DNA of 64,000 nt from Erinaceus europaeus (taxonomy: Eukaryota; Chordata; Mammalia; Eulipotyphla; Erinaceidae). The translations under genes were made by a program, and so were the position numbers. Positions within the stretch are counted from its first letter, which is position 1; every line of letters starts with the position of its first letter. The notes under the pieces are model-generated. The model searched no databases. It saw only the letters and a list, made by a program, of their open reading frames with translations, and was not told the DNA's origin. Of the stretch, positions 39,601 to 50,186 are shown piece after piece. The DNA lies in NCBI RefSeq assembly GCF_950295315.1, contig NC_080168.1:599749-663748 (forward strand), read 5' to 3'.

Positions 39601-41140
39601 GAGAGCCAGTGCAGACCGAGAGCGGCCGGAGAGCCAGTGCAGACCGAGAGCGGCCGGAGAGCCAGTGTAGACCGCTGGAGAGCCAGTGCAGACCGAGAGC
39701 GGCCGGAGAGCCAGTGCAGACCGAGAGCGGCCGGAGAGCCAGTGTAGACCGCTGGAGAGCCAGTGCAGACCGAGAGCGGCCGGAGAGCCAGTGTAGACCG
39801 AGAGCGGCCGGAGAGCCAGTGTAGACCGCTGGAGAGCCAGTGCAGACCGAGAGCGGCCGGAGAGCCAGTGTAGACCGAGAGCGGCCGGAGAGCCAGTGTA
39901 GACCGAGAGCGGCCGGAGAGCCAGTGTAGACCGAGAGCGGCCGGAGAGCCAGTGTAGACCGCTGGAGAGCCAGTGCAGACCGAGAGCGGCCGGAGAGCCA
40001 GTGTAGACCGAGAGCGGTCGGAGAGCCAGTGCAGACCGAGAGCGGCCGGAGAGCCAGTGTAGACCGCTGGAGAGCCAGTGCAGACCGAGAGCGGCCGGAG
40101 AGCCAGTGTAGACCGAGAGCGGCTGGAGAGCCAGTGTAGACCGAGAGCGGCCGGAGAGCCAGTGTAGACCGAGAGCGGCCGGAGAGCCAGTGTAGACCGA
40201 GAGCGGCCGGAGAGCCAGTGTAGACCGAGAGCGGCCGGAGAGCCAGTGTAGACCGAGAGCGGCCGGAGAGCCAGTGTAGACCGAGAGCGGCCGGAGAGCC
40301 AGTGTAGACCGAGAGCGGCCGGAGAGCCAGTGTAGACCGCTGGAGAGCCAGTGCAGACCGAGAGCGGCCGGAGAGCCAGTGCAGACCGAGAGCGGCCGGA
40401 GAGCCAGTGTAGACCGCTGGAGAGCCAGTGCAGACCGAGAGCGGCCGGAGAGCCAGTGCAGACCGAGAGCGGCCGGAGAGCCAGTGTAGACCGCTGGAGA
40501 GCCAGTGCAGACCGAGAGCGGCCGGAGAGCCAGTGTAGACCGAGAGCGGCCGGAGAGCCAGTGTAGACCGCTGGAGAGCCAGTGCAGACCGAGAGCGGCC
40601 GGAGAGCCAGTGTAGACCGAGAGCGGCCGGAGAGCCAGTGTAGACCGAGAGCGGCCGGAGAGCCAGTGTAGACCGAGAGCGGCCGGAGAGCCAGTGTAGA
40701 CCGCTGGAGAGCCAGTGCAGACCGAGAGCGGCCGGAGAGCCAGTGTAGACCGAGAGCGGTCGGAGAGCCAGTGCAGACCGAGAGCGGCCGGAGAGCCAGT
40801 GTAGACCGCTGGAGAGCCAGTGCAGACCGAGAGCGGCCGGAGAGCCAGTGTAGACCGAGAGCGGCTGGAGAGCCAGTGTAGACCGAGAGCGGCCGGAGAG
40901 CCAGTGTAGACCGAGAGCGGCCGGAGAGCCAGTGTAGACCGAGAGCGGCCGGAGAGCCAGTGTAGACCGAGAGCGGCCGGAGAGCCAGTGTAGACCGAGA
41001 GCGGCCGGAGAGCCAGTGTAGACCGAGAGCGGCCGGAGAGCCAGTGTAGACCGAGAGCGGCCGGAGAGCCAGTGTAGACCGAGAGCGGCCGGAGAGCCAG
41101 TGCAGACCGAGAGCGGCCGGAGAGCCAGTGTAGACCACAG
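36685..41140 (+). repeat. 4.4-kb minisatellite of 28- and 21-bp units, intergenic between TRAF3IP1 and ASB1
   Basis: Long unit gaccgagagcggccggagag plus ccagtgta (28 bp); short unit gaccgctggagagccagtgc plus one base (21 bp). The usual order is 28-28-21, a 77-bp higher-order unit, interrupted by runs of consecutive 28-bp units (for example 40.13-40.33 and 40.87-41.10 kb). Left-edge units keep an extra G (gaccggagagcgg). The minus strand reads open for about 1,500 codons in two frames, but this is repeat without stop codons, not a gene. Confidence 0.97.
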
Positions 41141-41247
41141 TTCCCCGGGTTCCTTTACGCTGCGCCACCTGTCTGTCTGCACCTCCAGGGTCGTCCCTGG
41201 AGCCTGGGGCACGTGAATGCACCGCTTGCAGGCCGTCCTCCTATTTT

Positions 41248-41275
41248 ATCGGACAGACAGACAGACAGACAGACA
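41248..41275 (+). repeat. (GACA)n microsatellite
   Basis: gacagacagacagacagaca run within the approach to the ASB1 promoter. Confidence 0.85.
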
Positions 41276-41279
41276 GCAG

Positions 41280-42150
41280 CAGCCTGCACAGGTCTCCGCT
41301 GCTGCAGTTTGCGGGCTTCCCGCCGCCGGCCTCGGGAGAGCGGGCGCGGTGCGGGTCCGGGTGCGGTGTGCGGGTGTGGGCGCGGGGTTCCGGTGTGTGA
41401 ATCTGGGTGTGGTGCGGGTGTGCGGGTCCGGGTGCGGATCTGGGTGCGGTGCGGGTGTGGTTGTGGGCGCGGGGCTCCGAGTGTCCGGCGGCGCACCAGG
41501 CCCCAGGCCCCAGACCGACAGACCGACAGACCGGCAGAGAAGCCGCGGGGTGGCGCGTGCTCCGGGGGGCGACAGGGGCCAGAGGGCCGGAGTTGGCGTC
41601 ACTGCCCAGGCTCCCCGCCCCGCCCCGCCCCGGGCCTGCCGAGCGGGGGATCCGCGGTGCCAGACTGGGGACGGCGCGGCCCTGCGGGCGAGACCCGCGG
41701 CCACAGGCCGGACACCCGCCACCTCGCCCGGCGGGGACTCGAACCCGCGCGCTCCGGGGCAGAGAAGCCACGCCCACCCGCGGGCGGGGCCGGACCCGAC
41801 CCGTCGGCGCTGGGCGCATGCGCGTGAGGTCCGGCCCCGGCGGCCCGCGTTCCCAGCAGCCCCTGCGGCAAGGCAAGGGCGGGGCCCCGACAGAGCGGCC
41901 CCCACCGGCCCGCCCGCCCGCCCTCGGAGCGAGCACCACTTCCGCCGGAAGCTCCAGTCCGCAGGAAGTCCCGCCCCGACGCAGCTCCGGCACCGGAAGT
42001 GAGTGCCACTGAGACTTCCGGCCGGCAGGGGCGCAGGCCCGGAAGCTCTAGGGGCTGCAGCGCCCATGGCGGAGGGGGGCGGCCCGCACGGGCGGCCCGG
42101 GCTGGGGTCCGCAGGTAACGAGCGCTAGTGGGCGAGTCCTGTGGGCGGGT
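41280..42150 (+). promoter_or_regulatory. ASB1: ASB1 CpG-island promoter with clustered ETS-type sites
   Basis: CpG-dense and TATA-less. Four GGAA motifs of ETS type cluster in about 100 bp: CCGGAA 41945-41950, ACCGGAAGTG 41992-42001, inverted ACTTCCGG 42014-42021, CCGGAAGC 42039-42046. The last three lie within 75 bp of the start codon, so transcription probably begins around 41950-42050. A G-rich gtgcgggtgtgcgggtccgg repeat lies upstream at 41340-41480. Confidence 0.75.
42066..42114 (+). CDS. ASB1: ASB1 exon 1 (residues 1-17)
   Basis: ATG in context GCGCCCATGG; MAEGGGPHGRPGLGSA plus a split Gly; donor GCAG|gtaacg, phase 1. Human begins MAEGGSPDGRAGPGSAG. Confidence 0.95.
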
Positions 42151-45100
42151 CTCCAGGGCACGGCCCCAGTGACGGGACTCCCAGTGGTCAGCCGAGGACA
42201 GACACCCCCTGGACAGACACCCCCTGGACAAACACCCCAGTGGACAGACACCCCCTGGACAGACACCCCGAGGACAGACACCCCAGTGGACAGACACCCC
42301 CTGGACAGACACCCCAGTGGACAGACACCCCAGTGGTCAGCCGAGGACAGACACCCCCCGGACAGACACCCCCTGGACAGACACCCCCCGGACAGACACC
42401 CCCTGGACAGACACCCCAGTGGACAGACACCCCCTGGACAGACACCCCGAGGACAGACACCCCCTGGACAGACACCCCCTGGACAGACACCCCAGTGGAC
42501 AGACACCCCCCGGACAGACACCCCCTGGACAGACACCCCAGTGGACAGACACCCCCCGGACAGACACCCCACTGGACAGACACCCCAATGGACAGACACC
42601 CCCTGGACGGACACCCCAGTGGACAGACACCCCCCGGACAGACACCCCGAGGACAGACACCCCGTGGACAGACACCCCAGTGGACAGACACCCCCTGGAC
42701 AGACACCCCAGTGGACAGACACCCCCCGGACAGACACCCCGAGGACAGACACCCCAGTGGACAGACACCCCAGTGGACAGACACCCGCTGGACAGACACC
42801 CCAAGGACAGACACCCCAGTGGACAGACACCCCCTGGACAGACACCCCAGTGAACAGACACCCCCTGGACAGACACCCCGAGGACAGACACCCCAGTGGA
42901 CAGACACCCCCTGGACAGACACCCCAGTGGACAGACACCCCCTGGACAGACACCCCAGTGGACAGACACCCCCTGGACAGACACCCCGAGGACAGACACC
43001 CCAGTGGACAGACACCCCCCGGACAGACACCCCACTGGACAGACACCCCCTTGACAGACACCCCCTGGACAGACACCCCATGGACAGACACCCCCTGGAC
43101 AGACACCCCCTGGACAGACACCCCGTGGACAGACACCCCCTGGACAGACACCCCAGTGGACAGACAGACACCCCAGTGGACAGACAGACACCCCAGTGGA
43201 CAGACACCTCGTGGACAGACACCCCAGTGGACAGACACCCCTTGGACAGACACCCCATGGACAGACACCCCAGTGGACAGACAGACACCCCAGTGGACAG
43301 ACACCCCCTGGACAGACACCCCAGTGGTCAGACACCCCAGTGGACAGACACCCCAGTGGACAGACAGACACGCCCTGGACAGACACCCCAGTGGACAGAC
43401 ACCCCCTGGACAGACACCCCGAGGACAGACGCCCCCTGGAAAGACACCCCCTGGACAGACACCCCAGTTGACAGACGCCCCCTGGACAGACACCCCCCGG
43501 ACAGACGCCCCCTGGACAGACACCCCGTGGACACCCCGAGTGCAGACGCCCCGTGGACAGACGCCCTGTGGCGAGCCTGGTCCTGCCCCGCGGTCTGGCT
43601 GCAGGTGCCCGGAGGCTCATTCGCTCAGTTGTTTCGCCTCCTGCCCCGTCATGTCCCGTGGGACTCGAACCCGGGTCTCGACACAGCTGCGCTGAGTCTG
43701 CAGAGAGGCTGCACCCCGCCCGGGAGGGGCCGCACTGGGGGTCTCCCGCCGTGTCCCGTGGTCTGTGTGCTGCCCCTGCCCCGCCGCCTGCGGACAGACC
43801 CTCCCCGGCCCCCTGCCCGTCCGTCCTGTCCGTGTGCTCCCACAGGAGCGGGGCTTGAACCCAGGGCCTCCCGTGGGCTCGGCGTGCACTCTGCCCACGG
43901 GGCTGCCGCGCGAGGAGCCGGCCTGAGCCTGAGCCCGCTGACCGCTGACCGCTGACCACTGACTGCTCTGCAGGTGCCGGCCTGAAGGAGTGGCTGCGGG
44001 AGCAGTTCTGGGACCACCCGGCCGAGCACTGCGGGGACTCGCGGCTGCACGATGCCGCCTACGCGGGCGACCTGCAGACACTGCGCAGCCTGCTGGACGA
44101 GGGGGGCTACCGGAGGTGGCCAGGGCAGGGGGTGGGGCAGGGGGCTGCCCGAGGGGGCCGGGGCAGGGGGCTGCCCGAGGGGGCCGGGGCAGGGGGAGGG
44201 GGCTGCCCGAGGGGTGATTCTGGGCAGTCTTTGGGCCTGGGTGGTCCTGGGCAAGGCCCCGCGGCCTCTCGGATGGTTCCCGGAGCCGCTGGGCATCCCT
44301 GGGTGGTGCCCTCGCCCGTCCGCCCCTGGCACCGGGCCTCAGCGCTCCATCCTGTCTGCCTCTGGGTGGCCATTGGGGCCGCGGAGAGGAGCCTGTCTCC
44401 TTGGGGCCGCCTGTTGGGCCCCTGCCGCGTCTCAGGCCTTCAGGCCGGCCGTCCATCTGTCCGTCCCGTCCAGTGGCAGCTGCGCCGTGGGACCAGTGTC
44501 CCGAGTCCCAGGGAGGCCCCCGACAGCAGGGGCCTGAGGGGGGCAGCGGGTGGGCGGTGGGGGGCATGCTGGGTGGGAGAGGGCCGCCCTGACTCGCCCC
44601 GTCCCTCCCTCCTCCCCCCTCCCCGGGCAGCCGCATCAACGAGAAGTCCGTGTGGTGCCAAGGCTGGCTGCCCTGCACGCCCCTGCGCATCGCGGCCACC
44701 GCCGGCCACAGCGCCTGCGTGGACTTCCTCCTGCGCAGGGGGGCCGAGGTGGACCTGGTGGACGTCAAGGGCCAGACCGCGCTGTACATGGCCGTGGTCA
44801 ACGGACACCTGGAGAGCGCCTGCACCCTCCTGGCCGCCGGCGCCGACCCCAACGGCAGCCGGCACCACCGCAGCTCCCCCGTCTACCACGCTGCGCGCGT
44901 GGGCAGGGCCGACATCCTGCAGGCGCTCATCAGGTCAGCGCTCCCTGCGCCTCTGCCCTGTCCCCTCTGGCCACCACAGCCCCTGCTGCTTGTGTCCCCC
45001 TCGGTCCCTCTGCAGTTCCTGGCGGGGAGACCTCTAGGAGCCCCGGCCTCGGGGACCTGCCGGCCACTGGCCTTGACCCCCGCGTCCCCTGCAGGTACGG

Positions 45101-46761
45101 GGCCGACGTGGACGTGAACCACTCCCTGGCGGCCGACCCCCAGCCGCCCTTCTCGCGGCGCCTCACCTCCCTGGTGGTCTGCCCTCTCTACATCAGCGCC
45201 GCCTACCACAACCTGCAGTGTTTCCGGCTGCTTCTGCTGGCCGGCGCCAACCCCGACTTCAACTGCAGCGGCCCGGTGGACGTGCGGGGCCTGCAGCGGG
45301 GCTCCCCGGGCTGCATGCTGGACGCCGTGCTGAGCCACGGCTGCGAGCCCGCCTTCGTGCGCCTGCTGGTGGACTTTGGGGCTGACCTCAGCCTCGTGCG
45401 CTGGGACCCCTCGAACCTGGAGGTCCGCAGCCGCAGGAAGGTGGACCCCGCCGCCCTGCAGGCCCTCTGGGAGGCCAGAGGTAAGTGGCCGCGCCCGGCT
45501 CCCGCATGCTCTGGCCGTGTCCCCTGGACAGAAGGCCAGAGCAGATAGAGAACAGAATGCGGCAGGGGAGGTTAGCTCAGTGGCTAGGGTGCAGGAGTGG
45601 CAGGCCTGAGGGTCCAGGTCCGATCCCTGGCACCGCCTGTGCCTGAGCCGGTGGCCTCGGGTCTCTCAGAAGCAAAAGCACATCAGGGCCAGCGAGATAA
45701 ACTCTCGGTTCTGCAAAAGGCTCTCCTGCCTGAGGCGCTGAGGGCCCAGGTTCAAGCCCAGCACCGCCCTCAGCAGGGCTCTGGCTTTAAAATCCTCCTC
45801 CTCACCCACAACGCCAACGCTGCCTCCCGCCAGGAGCTTGCTCAGAACCTCAGCGAGGCTCTAGAGACTCCCCGGGTGGGCGCTCTCAGCTCAGTGCGCG
45901 TGCCGGCTCTCCGAGTGCCTGGGATGCCGTCTCCTTCTCCCACGTGCCCCTTTGTTAAAAACAATAATTTCTTGCTTCCAGGGTTACCTCGGGTTCAGTG
46001 CCGGCTCTACGAGTCCACTGCTCCTGGAGGCCATTTTTCTATTTTATTGGACAGGACAGAGAGACAATGAGAGGGGAGGGGAGATCGAGAGACAGAGACC
46101 CCTGCAGCCCTGCTTCACCACTTGTGAAGCTTCCCCCTGCAGGTGGGGAGCAGGGGCTCGAACCCAGGTCCTTGTTACATGGTAACGTGTGTGCTCAACC
46201 AGGTGCACCACCGCCCAGCCCCATCCCCTCATTTTTAAGTAGCTCTGCAGGGCTTCAGGGTCACTGCCAGTCCCCCCAGAGGCCTCCCTTCTGGAGGGTG
46301 AAGCCAGGAGTGGGGGGATCTGCGGACCAGCTGACGGGGGCTCAGGGCTCGGAAGTCCCTGAGCATCCAACCCCCCCCCCCCCCCCCGGCTGTGAGGCCT
46401 CCCTCCTGGCTCGAGAGTGTGGAGTTGACACCCGCCCACCCCCGCCCTTGCCAGGCCTCGATGGACACTGTGGGCATTGAGAGATGAAGGCCGGCTGCCC
46501 AGGCGGAGAGGGGCCCAGCTCAGTGGGTCCGAGCTGCAGCCTGGTCCCAGCCCTGGGGCTGACGGCCGGGAGGTGAGGTGCGAGGGCAGGCCCCTGGCAG
46601 CCCCGCTGACCACCCCGCTCTGCACCCCCGCAGGTGCCCCCCGGAGCCTGCTGAGCCTGTGCCGTGTGGCCGTGAGGGTGGCGCTGGGCAAATCCCGGCT
46701 GCCCCTCATCCCGTCCCTGCCGCTGCCCCCGCCCGTCAAGAGGTTCCTGCTGTATGAGTAG
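42066..46761 (+). CDS. ASB1: Ankyrin repeat and SOCS box protein 1, complete gene, 5 coding exons
   Basis: Joined exons 42066-42114, 43974-44115, 44631-44933, 45095-45480, 46634-46761 give 1008 nt, 335 residues plus stop, the same length as human ASB1. Known role: substrate-recognition subunit of an Elongin B/C-Cullin 5-Rbx2 ubiquitin ligase. Seen here: ankyrin-type helices (TPLRIAATAGH 80-90, TALYMAVVNGH 113-123, SPVYHAARVG 146-155, LYISAAYHNLQCFRLLLLAG in exon 4). The C-terminal SOCS box has a BC-box (L299, C303, V307 in SLLSLCRVAV) and a Cul5 box with LPLP at 322-325. All introns are GT-AG and phases close. No broken residue or frameshift is evident. Intron 1 is largely a minisatellite; a small array follows the exon 2 donor. 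Confidence 0.96.
42190..43570 (+). repeat. 15/16-bp minisatellite filling ASB1 intron 1
   Basis: Units ggacagacaccccct (15 bp), ggacagacaccccagt (16 bp) and variants (gag, ccc, cgt, cat endings); a few carry an extra cagacaga. Begins about 75 bp after the exon 1 donor. Confidence 0.96.
43571..43973 (-). mobile_element. SINE-like remnants at the end of ASB1 intron 1
   Basis: Two inverted B-box-like strings (gtgggactcgaacccgggtc at about 43659 and ggggcttgaacccagggcct at about 43851) mark old minus-strand SINE copies. ctgaccgctgaccgctgacc just before the exon 2 acceptor is a short tandem repeat. Confidence 0.5.
43974..44115 (+). CDS. ASB1: ASB1 exon 2 (residues 17-64)
   Basis: Acceptor ctgctctgcag, donor CGGAG|gtggcc, 142 nt, phase 1 to 2. 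Encodes LKEWLREQFWDHPAEHCGD and the first ankyrin repeat (RLHDAAYAGDLQTLRSLL). Confidence 0.96.
44122..44216 (+). repeat. 26-bp tandem repeat right after the ASB1 exon 2 donor
   Basis: Three units of gggggctgcccgagggggcc plus ggggca start within 10-25 bp of the donor. 44217-44630 is otherwise unremarkable intron. Confidence 0.88.
44631..44933 (+). CDS. ASB1: ASB1 exon 3 (residues 64-165), ankyrin repeats
   Basis: Acceptor ctccccgggcag, donor ATCAG|gtcagc, 303 nt, phase 2-2. Carries RINEKSVWCQGWLPC and the repeats TPLRIAATAGH, TALYMAVVNGH and SPVYHAARVG. Confidence 0.97.
45095..45480 (+). CDS. ASB1: ASB1 exon 4 (residues 165-294), ankyrin repeats
   Basis: Acceptor tcccctgcag, donor AGAG|gtaagt, 386 nt, phase 2 to 1. 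Encodes RYGADVDVNHSLAADPQP through SRRLTSLVVCPLYISAAYHN and FVRLLVDFGADLSLV. Confidence 0.97.
45560..45810 (+). mobile_element. Two SINEs, plus orientation (ASB1 intron 4)
   Basis: First: tRNA-like head ggttagctcagtggctaggg with ggtccgatccctggcacc. Second (from about 45690): gcaaaaggctctcctgcctg, caggttcaagcccagcaccg, ending ctctggctttaaaa. Confidence 0.7.
45955..46225 (-). mobile_element. SINE, minus orientation (ASB1 intron 4)
   Basis: gggttacctcgggttcagtg section, ttattggacaggacagagag, ggggctcgaacccaggtcc, head ggtgcaccaccgcccagcc. Confidence 0.88.
46226..46633. other. End of ASB1 intron 4
   Basis: Poly-C run at about 46371-46388; otherwise unique GC-rich sequence up to the exon 5 acceptor. 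Confidence 0.5.
46634..46761 (+). CDS. ASB1: ASB1 exon 5 (residues 294-335 and stop), SOCS box
   Basis: Acceptor cacccccgcag, phase 1, TAG at 46759-46761. Encodes the whole SOCS box: BC-box SLLSLCRVAV and Cul5 box IPSLPLPPPVKRFLL. Confidence 0.97.
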
Positions 46762-47757
46762 CCGTTCGGACCTGGCTCGGACCCGGGCCAGGCCAGCCCA
46801 GCCCAGCCCACTGCCTGCGGGTGGGGCGGCTCCTCTCCACGGCCCCTGTGCCTGGGCTCCGGAGACCCCGCCGCCTCGCTTGCTCGGCCCTGCGAAGCCT
46901 CACGCTCCCCCCCACAAGGGGTGTCCGGTCGGGCAGCTGGTGGACCCGTCGGGGGGTCTCGGCGCCCTGCCGGCTGCTTCAGAGTCCCCTGTGGGGAGTC
47001 TGGGGGGATTCCTGGCTGCCTGAGGGAGCACCTGCATTGGCTGGGAGCTGGGCCGGGCCCCCAGCGCTGCTCAGTGCTCTGCCTCCTGTGCTCAGGGCCC
47101 CGGGAGCCCCCTGCCCGCCACGCAGGCCCCGCTGCCCGCCGGACCCCACAGGCCACAGGGTGAACCCCGCGCTGCCTCCTGCACAGGTGGAAGGTTCTGG
47201 AAGCCTCTGACTGCCCCGTGCTCTCGGCTGCTGGGGCCAGGGACAGGCTGTGGCGGCCACCTGGTGTCCCTGCGCCCTGGGGACCTGGGCCTTGCTGCTG
47301 GCCGACCCCCCCACCTCAGGTGTGGCCATAGGCCGCCTCTCCCGCTCCCGGGCAAGGACCCCTGCCAACACACGGGCCCACGGGTGCTGACTGCCCAGAG
47401 ACGGGAGAAGAGGGGCTGCTGCACTGCCACCCAAGGGGCGCCATTCTTGGGGTCCCGGCGGCTTTGGGGCTCGGCTTTGTGTTTGAACATGTCACGGCCG
47501 AGAGAGGAGCCAGGGACGCACCCTGAGGTTGCTGCCCCAGGGGCACTTCAGACCAGCCCGTCTCCCTGCCTCACAAGGCCTGGCTGCTGCCAGAACCCGC
47601 CCTGGGCAGGCTGTAGGGTGCAGGGTGGGGGCTGCCCGCCTGGGAAGGTCCTGCTGGCCCATCCTCCTGCGCTCCCACCCGGAGACCAAGCAGAGGGTGT
47701 GGGGGCCACAGGGACATGCTGGTCAGCCTTGGACGCCATACGTCGGTGCCTGTGGGA

Positions 47758-48640
47758 GCCGTGTGTGTGTGTGTGTGTGTGTGTGTTTGAGTGTGTGTAT
47801 GTGTGTGAGTGTGTGTGTGTGTTTGAGTGTGTGTATGTGTGAATGTGTGTGTGAGTATGTGAGTGTAAGTGTGTGTGTGAGTGTGTGTGTATGTGTGAGT
47901 GTGTGTGTGAGTGTGTGTGAGTGTGTGTGTGAGTGTTTGAGTGTGTGTATGTGTGAATGTGTGTGTGAGTATGTGAGTGTAAGTGTGTGTGTGAGTGTGT
48001 GTGTATGTGTGAGTGTGTGTGTGAGTGTGTGTGAGTGTGTGTGTGAGTGTGTGTGTGAGTGTGTGTGAGTGTGTGTGTGAGTGTGAGAGTGAGTGTGTGT
48101 GTGAGTGTGTGTGTGTGTGAGAGTGTGTGAGTGTGTGTGTGTGAGTGTGTGTGTATGTGTGAGTGTGTGTGTGAGTGTATGTGTGAGTGTGTGTGTGTGT
48201 ATGTGAGTGTGTGTGTGAGTGAGTGTGTGTGAGTGAGTGTGTGTATGTGTGTGAGTGTGAGTGTGTGTGAGTGTGTGAGTGTGTGTGTGAGTGTGTGTGA
48301 GTGTGTGTGTGTGAGTGTGTGTGTATGTGTGAGTGAGTGTGTGTGAGTGTGTGTGTATGTGTGAGTGTGTGTGTGAGTGTGTGAGTGTAAGTGTGAGTGT
48401 GTGTGTGAGTGTGTGTGTGTGAGTGTAAGTGTGTGTGAGTGTGTGTATGTGTGAGTGTGTGTGTGTGAGTGTGTGAGTATGTGAGTGTAAGTGTGTGTGT
48501 GTGTGAAGTGAATGTGTGTGTGAGTGTGAGTCTGTGTGTGTATGTGTGAGTGTGTGTGTATGTGTGTGTGTGTATATGTGAGTGAGTGAGTGTGAGTGTG
48601 AGTCAGTGTGAGAGTGTGTGTGAGTGTGTGTATGCGCTTG
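47758..48640 (+). repeat. GT-rich repeat (tgtgtgtgag units), within the inferred ASB1 3' UTR
   Basis: About 880 bp of gtgtgtgtgagtgtgtgtga with tatgtgtgag and aagtgtgtg variants. A block of about 140 bp starting with tgtttgagtgtgtgtatgtg is duplicated near 47821 and 47935. Confidence 0.95.
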
Positions 48641-49047
48641 GTGCAGCTGCTGCTCTGAGGGGGTCATCCTACCACCCACCTCCCCGTGACGGCCCGGCTC
48701 CATCCTGCATGGTCAGAGGTGGCCTCTGGTCTGGGCCTTGCTGGGTGCTGGATGAGCAGTCCTGTGCCCTCAGACCCCTCCCAGAAGTGCCTCAGCCTCC
48801 CTGCCTGGCCTCACCCCTGATCCCAGGCAGATGTCCAGGAGGGTCCCTGGGGACACGCACAGACTGGGTTGGGGGGCACGGCCTCCCGGTCGGGTCTGCC
48901 TGCCGTGTGGTGACGTTCCCCTGCATCACTGTGAGGGTCCTGCCTGTGTGCCACCCACTGTGCTTGGTTTCCCCTCGTGCCTTGGGTGTGGCCGCAGCAG
49001 CTGGCATCACTGGTGCAGGGGCAAGGTGGGCACCCTGCTGCCATCTT

Positions 49048-49053
49048 AATAAA
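49048..49053 (+). terminator. ASB1: Probable ASB1 polyadenylation signal (AATAAA)
   Basis: AATAAA followed about 25 bp later by a GT-rich tract (ctagtgtttcactgcggtcg). Confidence 0.65.
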
Positions 49054-49149
49054 AGCTGCCCGTCCCCACGCCCCTAGTGTTTCACTGCGGTCGGTCTCGC
49101 GGGCAGAGAGCTGCCCCTGCATCCTCTGTGCTTCTCGGGGGCCAGCCTG

Positions 49150-49500
49150 CCCGGGTGTGGAGGGGCCAGTGATTAGCACAGGAGGACCCCGCAGCTGGGA
49201 GCCAGCCCACCCGGTAGACGGTAGAGCTCACACACCCCGCTGTGTGTGAGGCCCTGGGTTCGAGCTCTGGCACACATGGACAGCAGCCTGGGGAGCCCCA
49301 CAGACGCAGTGATGCTGGTGTCTCTTCTCTCTTGAAAAGTCAGAAGTAAGGGGCAGCACCCAGTTAAGTGGACACAGTACTCCATGCAAGGAACCGGGTT
49401 CAAGGCCCCCTCCCCATCTCATCTCTCAGGTTCTCCCAGGAGCAGTGGAGTCGTACAGGCACTGAGCCCCAGCGATAACCCTGGAAGAAAAATACACAAA
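49150..49500 (+). mobile_element. Degenerate plus-strand SINEs
   Basis: gccctgggttcgagctctgg (about 49251) and ggaaccgggttcaaggcccc (about 49389) are B-box-like; arms are short and drifted. Confidence 0.55.
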
Positions 49501-49595
49501 CACATGGGACCATGGAGGCTGCCCCTGGGGACACAGGCGAGGGGGCCTCTGTATCCCCGTCCCCCGGGACCCAGCTGGGACAGAGAGAGAGAGAG

Positions 49596-50186
49596 TGCTG
49601 GAGCTCGTGTGGGTGGTTCTCAGGTAGAAAGGGTTAGAGACTGCGTGAAAAGAAAGAGACTCGGGGAGGATTCTGGTAGGAACACACTCTTTATTGGGGG
49701 GAGGGTTTGGGTTTATATAGGAGGCTTGACAAAGAACAGTTTTCACATACGTCAGCATTCACAGGTTTCTTAAAGGTCAGCATGCCCCTCTGGCAGGGGC
49801 TGGTATGACAAGAGCTGATACATAGAGATCAATACAATTAGTCTCCTGATGCAGGCATTTAATTATCCAAAGGCATTTGAGAGAAGCATAGGGGTTGAAC
49901 CAGTAAGGTGAGATAGAGAAGGAAGAACAAGGCTTTAAAGACATCAAAAGGGCTCCAGGAAACAAGGTCTTGGGGGGCTTTTCACTTGTCCGGTGTTAGG
50001 AGTGTGTGACAGGATGTGCTCTTCTTTGTGATCAAAAGGTGAGGTGGAATGTGTGAGCTTTGAGTGAGTGCAACCATTTGGCTGACAGCGGGGGATGTAG
50101 GCTCTTTGTGAAGCGGGAGTCTTACAGAGGCAAGCTGAGTCTGATAGACTTTTGTCTCTGCTCATCTCTATGGAGAGAGGCTAACA
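49596..50186 (-). mobile_element. Probable solo LTR of an endogenous retrovirus
   Basis: On the minus strand it begins TGTTAGCC and ends CCAGCA (TG...CA termini). It has TATATAAA (complement of 49712-49719) and, about 17-20 bp later, AATAAA (complement of 49690-49695), then a pyrimidine-rich U5. Both flanks read agagag (49590-49595, 50187-50192), a possible 6-bp target duplication typical of class II elements, although the left flank is simple (ag)n. No internal retroviral genes adjoin it. Confidence 0.65.

Larger units (their letters stand above)
46762..49075 (+). other. ASB1: ASB1 3' UTR (inferred)
   Basis: From the stop codon to about 20 bp after the first good AATAAA seen (49048). The length is inferred from that signal. 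It contains the GT-rich repeat. No reading frame of interest. Confidence 0.6.

Noticed and set aside
36685..41140. CRISPR-like regular repeats
   Set aside because: Units are contiguous with no unique spacers, and the DNA is vertebrate.
36530..41222. Minus-strand open frames of more than 1,500 codons in two frames
   Set aside because: They are translations of the 28/21-bp array, which lacks stop codons on that strand. Same peptide strings recur in both frames and there is no gene-like composition.
41715..41790. tRNA-like T-loop (ggactcgaacccgcg, minus strand) near the ASB1 promoter
   Set aside because: The T-stem does not pair properly and no A-box or acceptor stem is found; at most a SINE relic.
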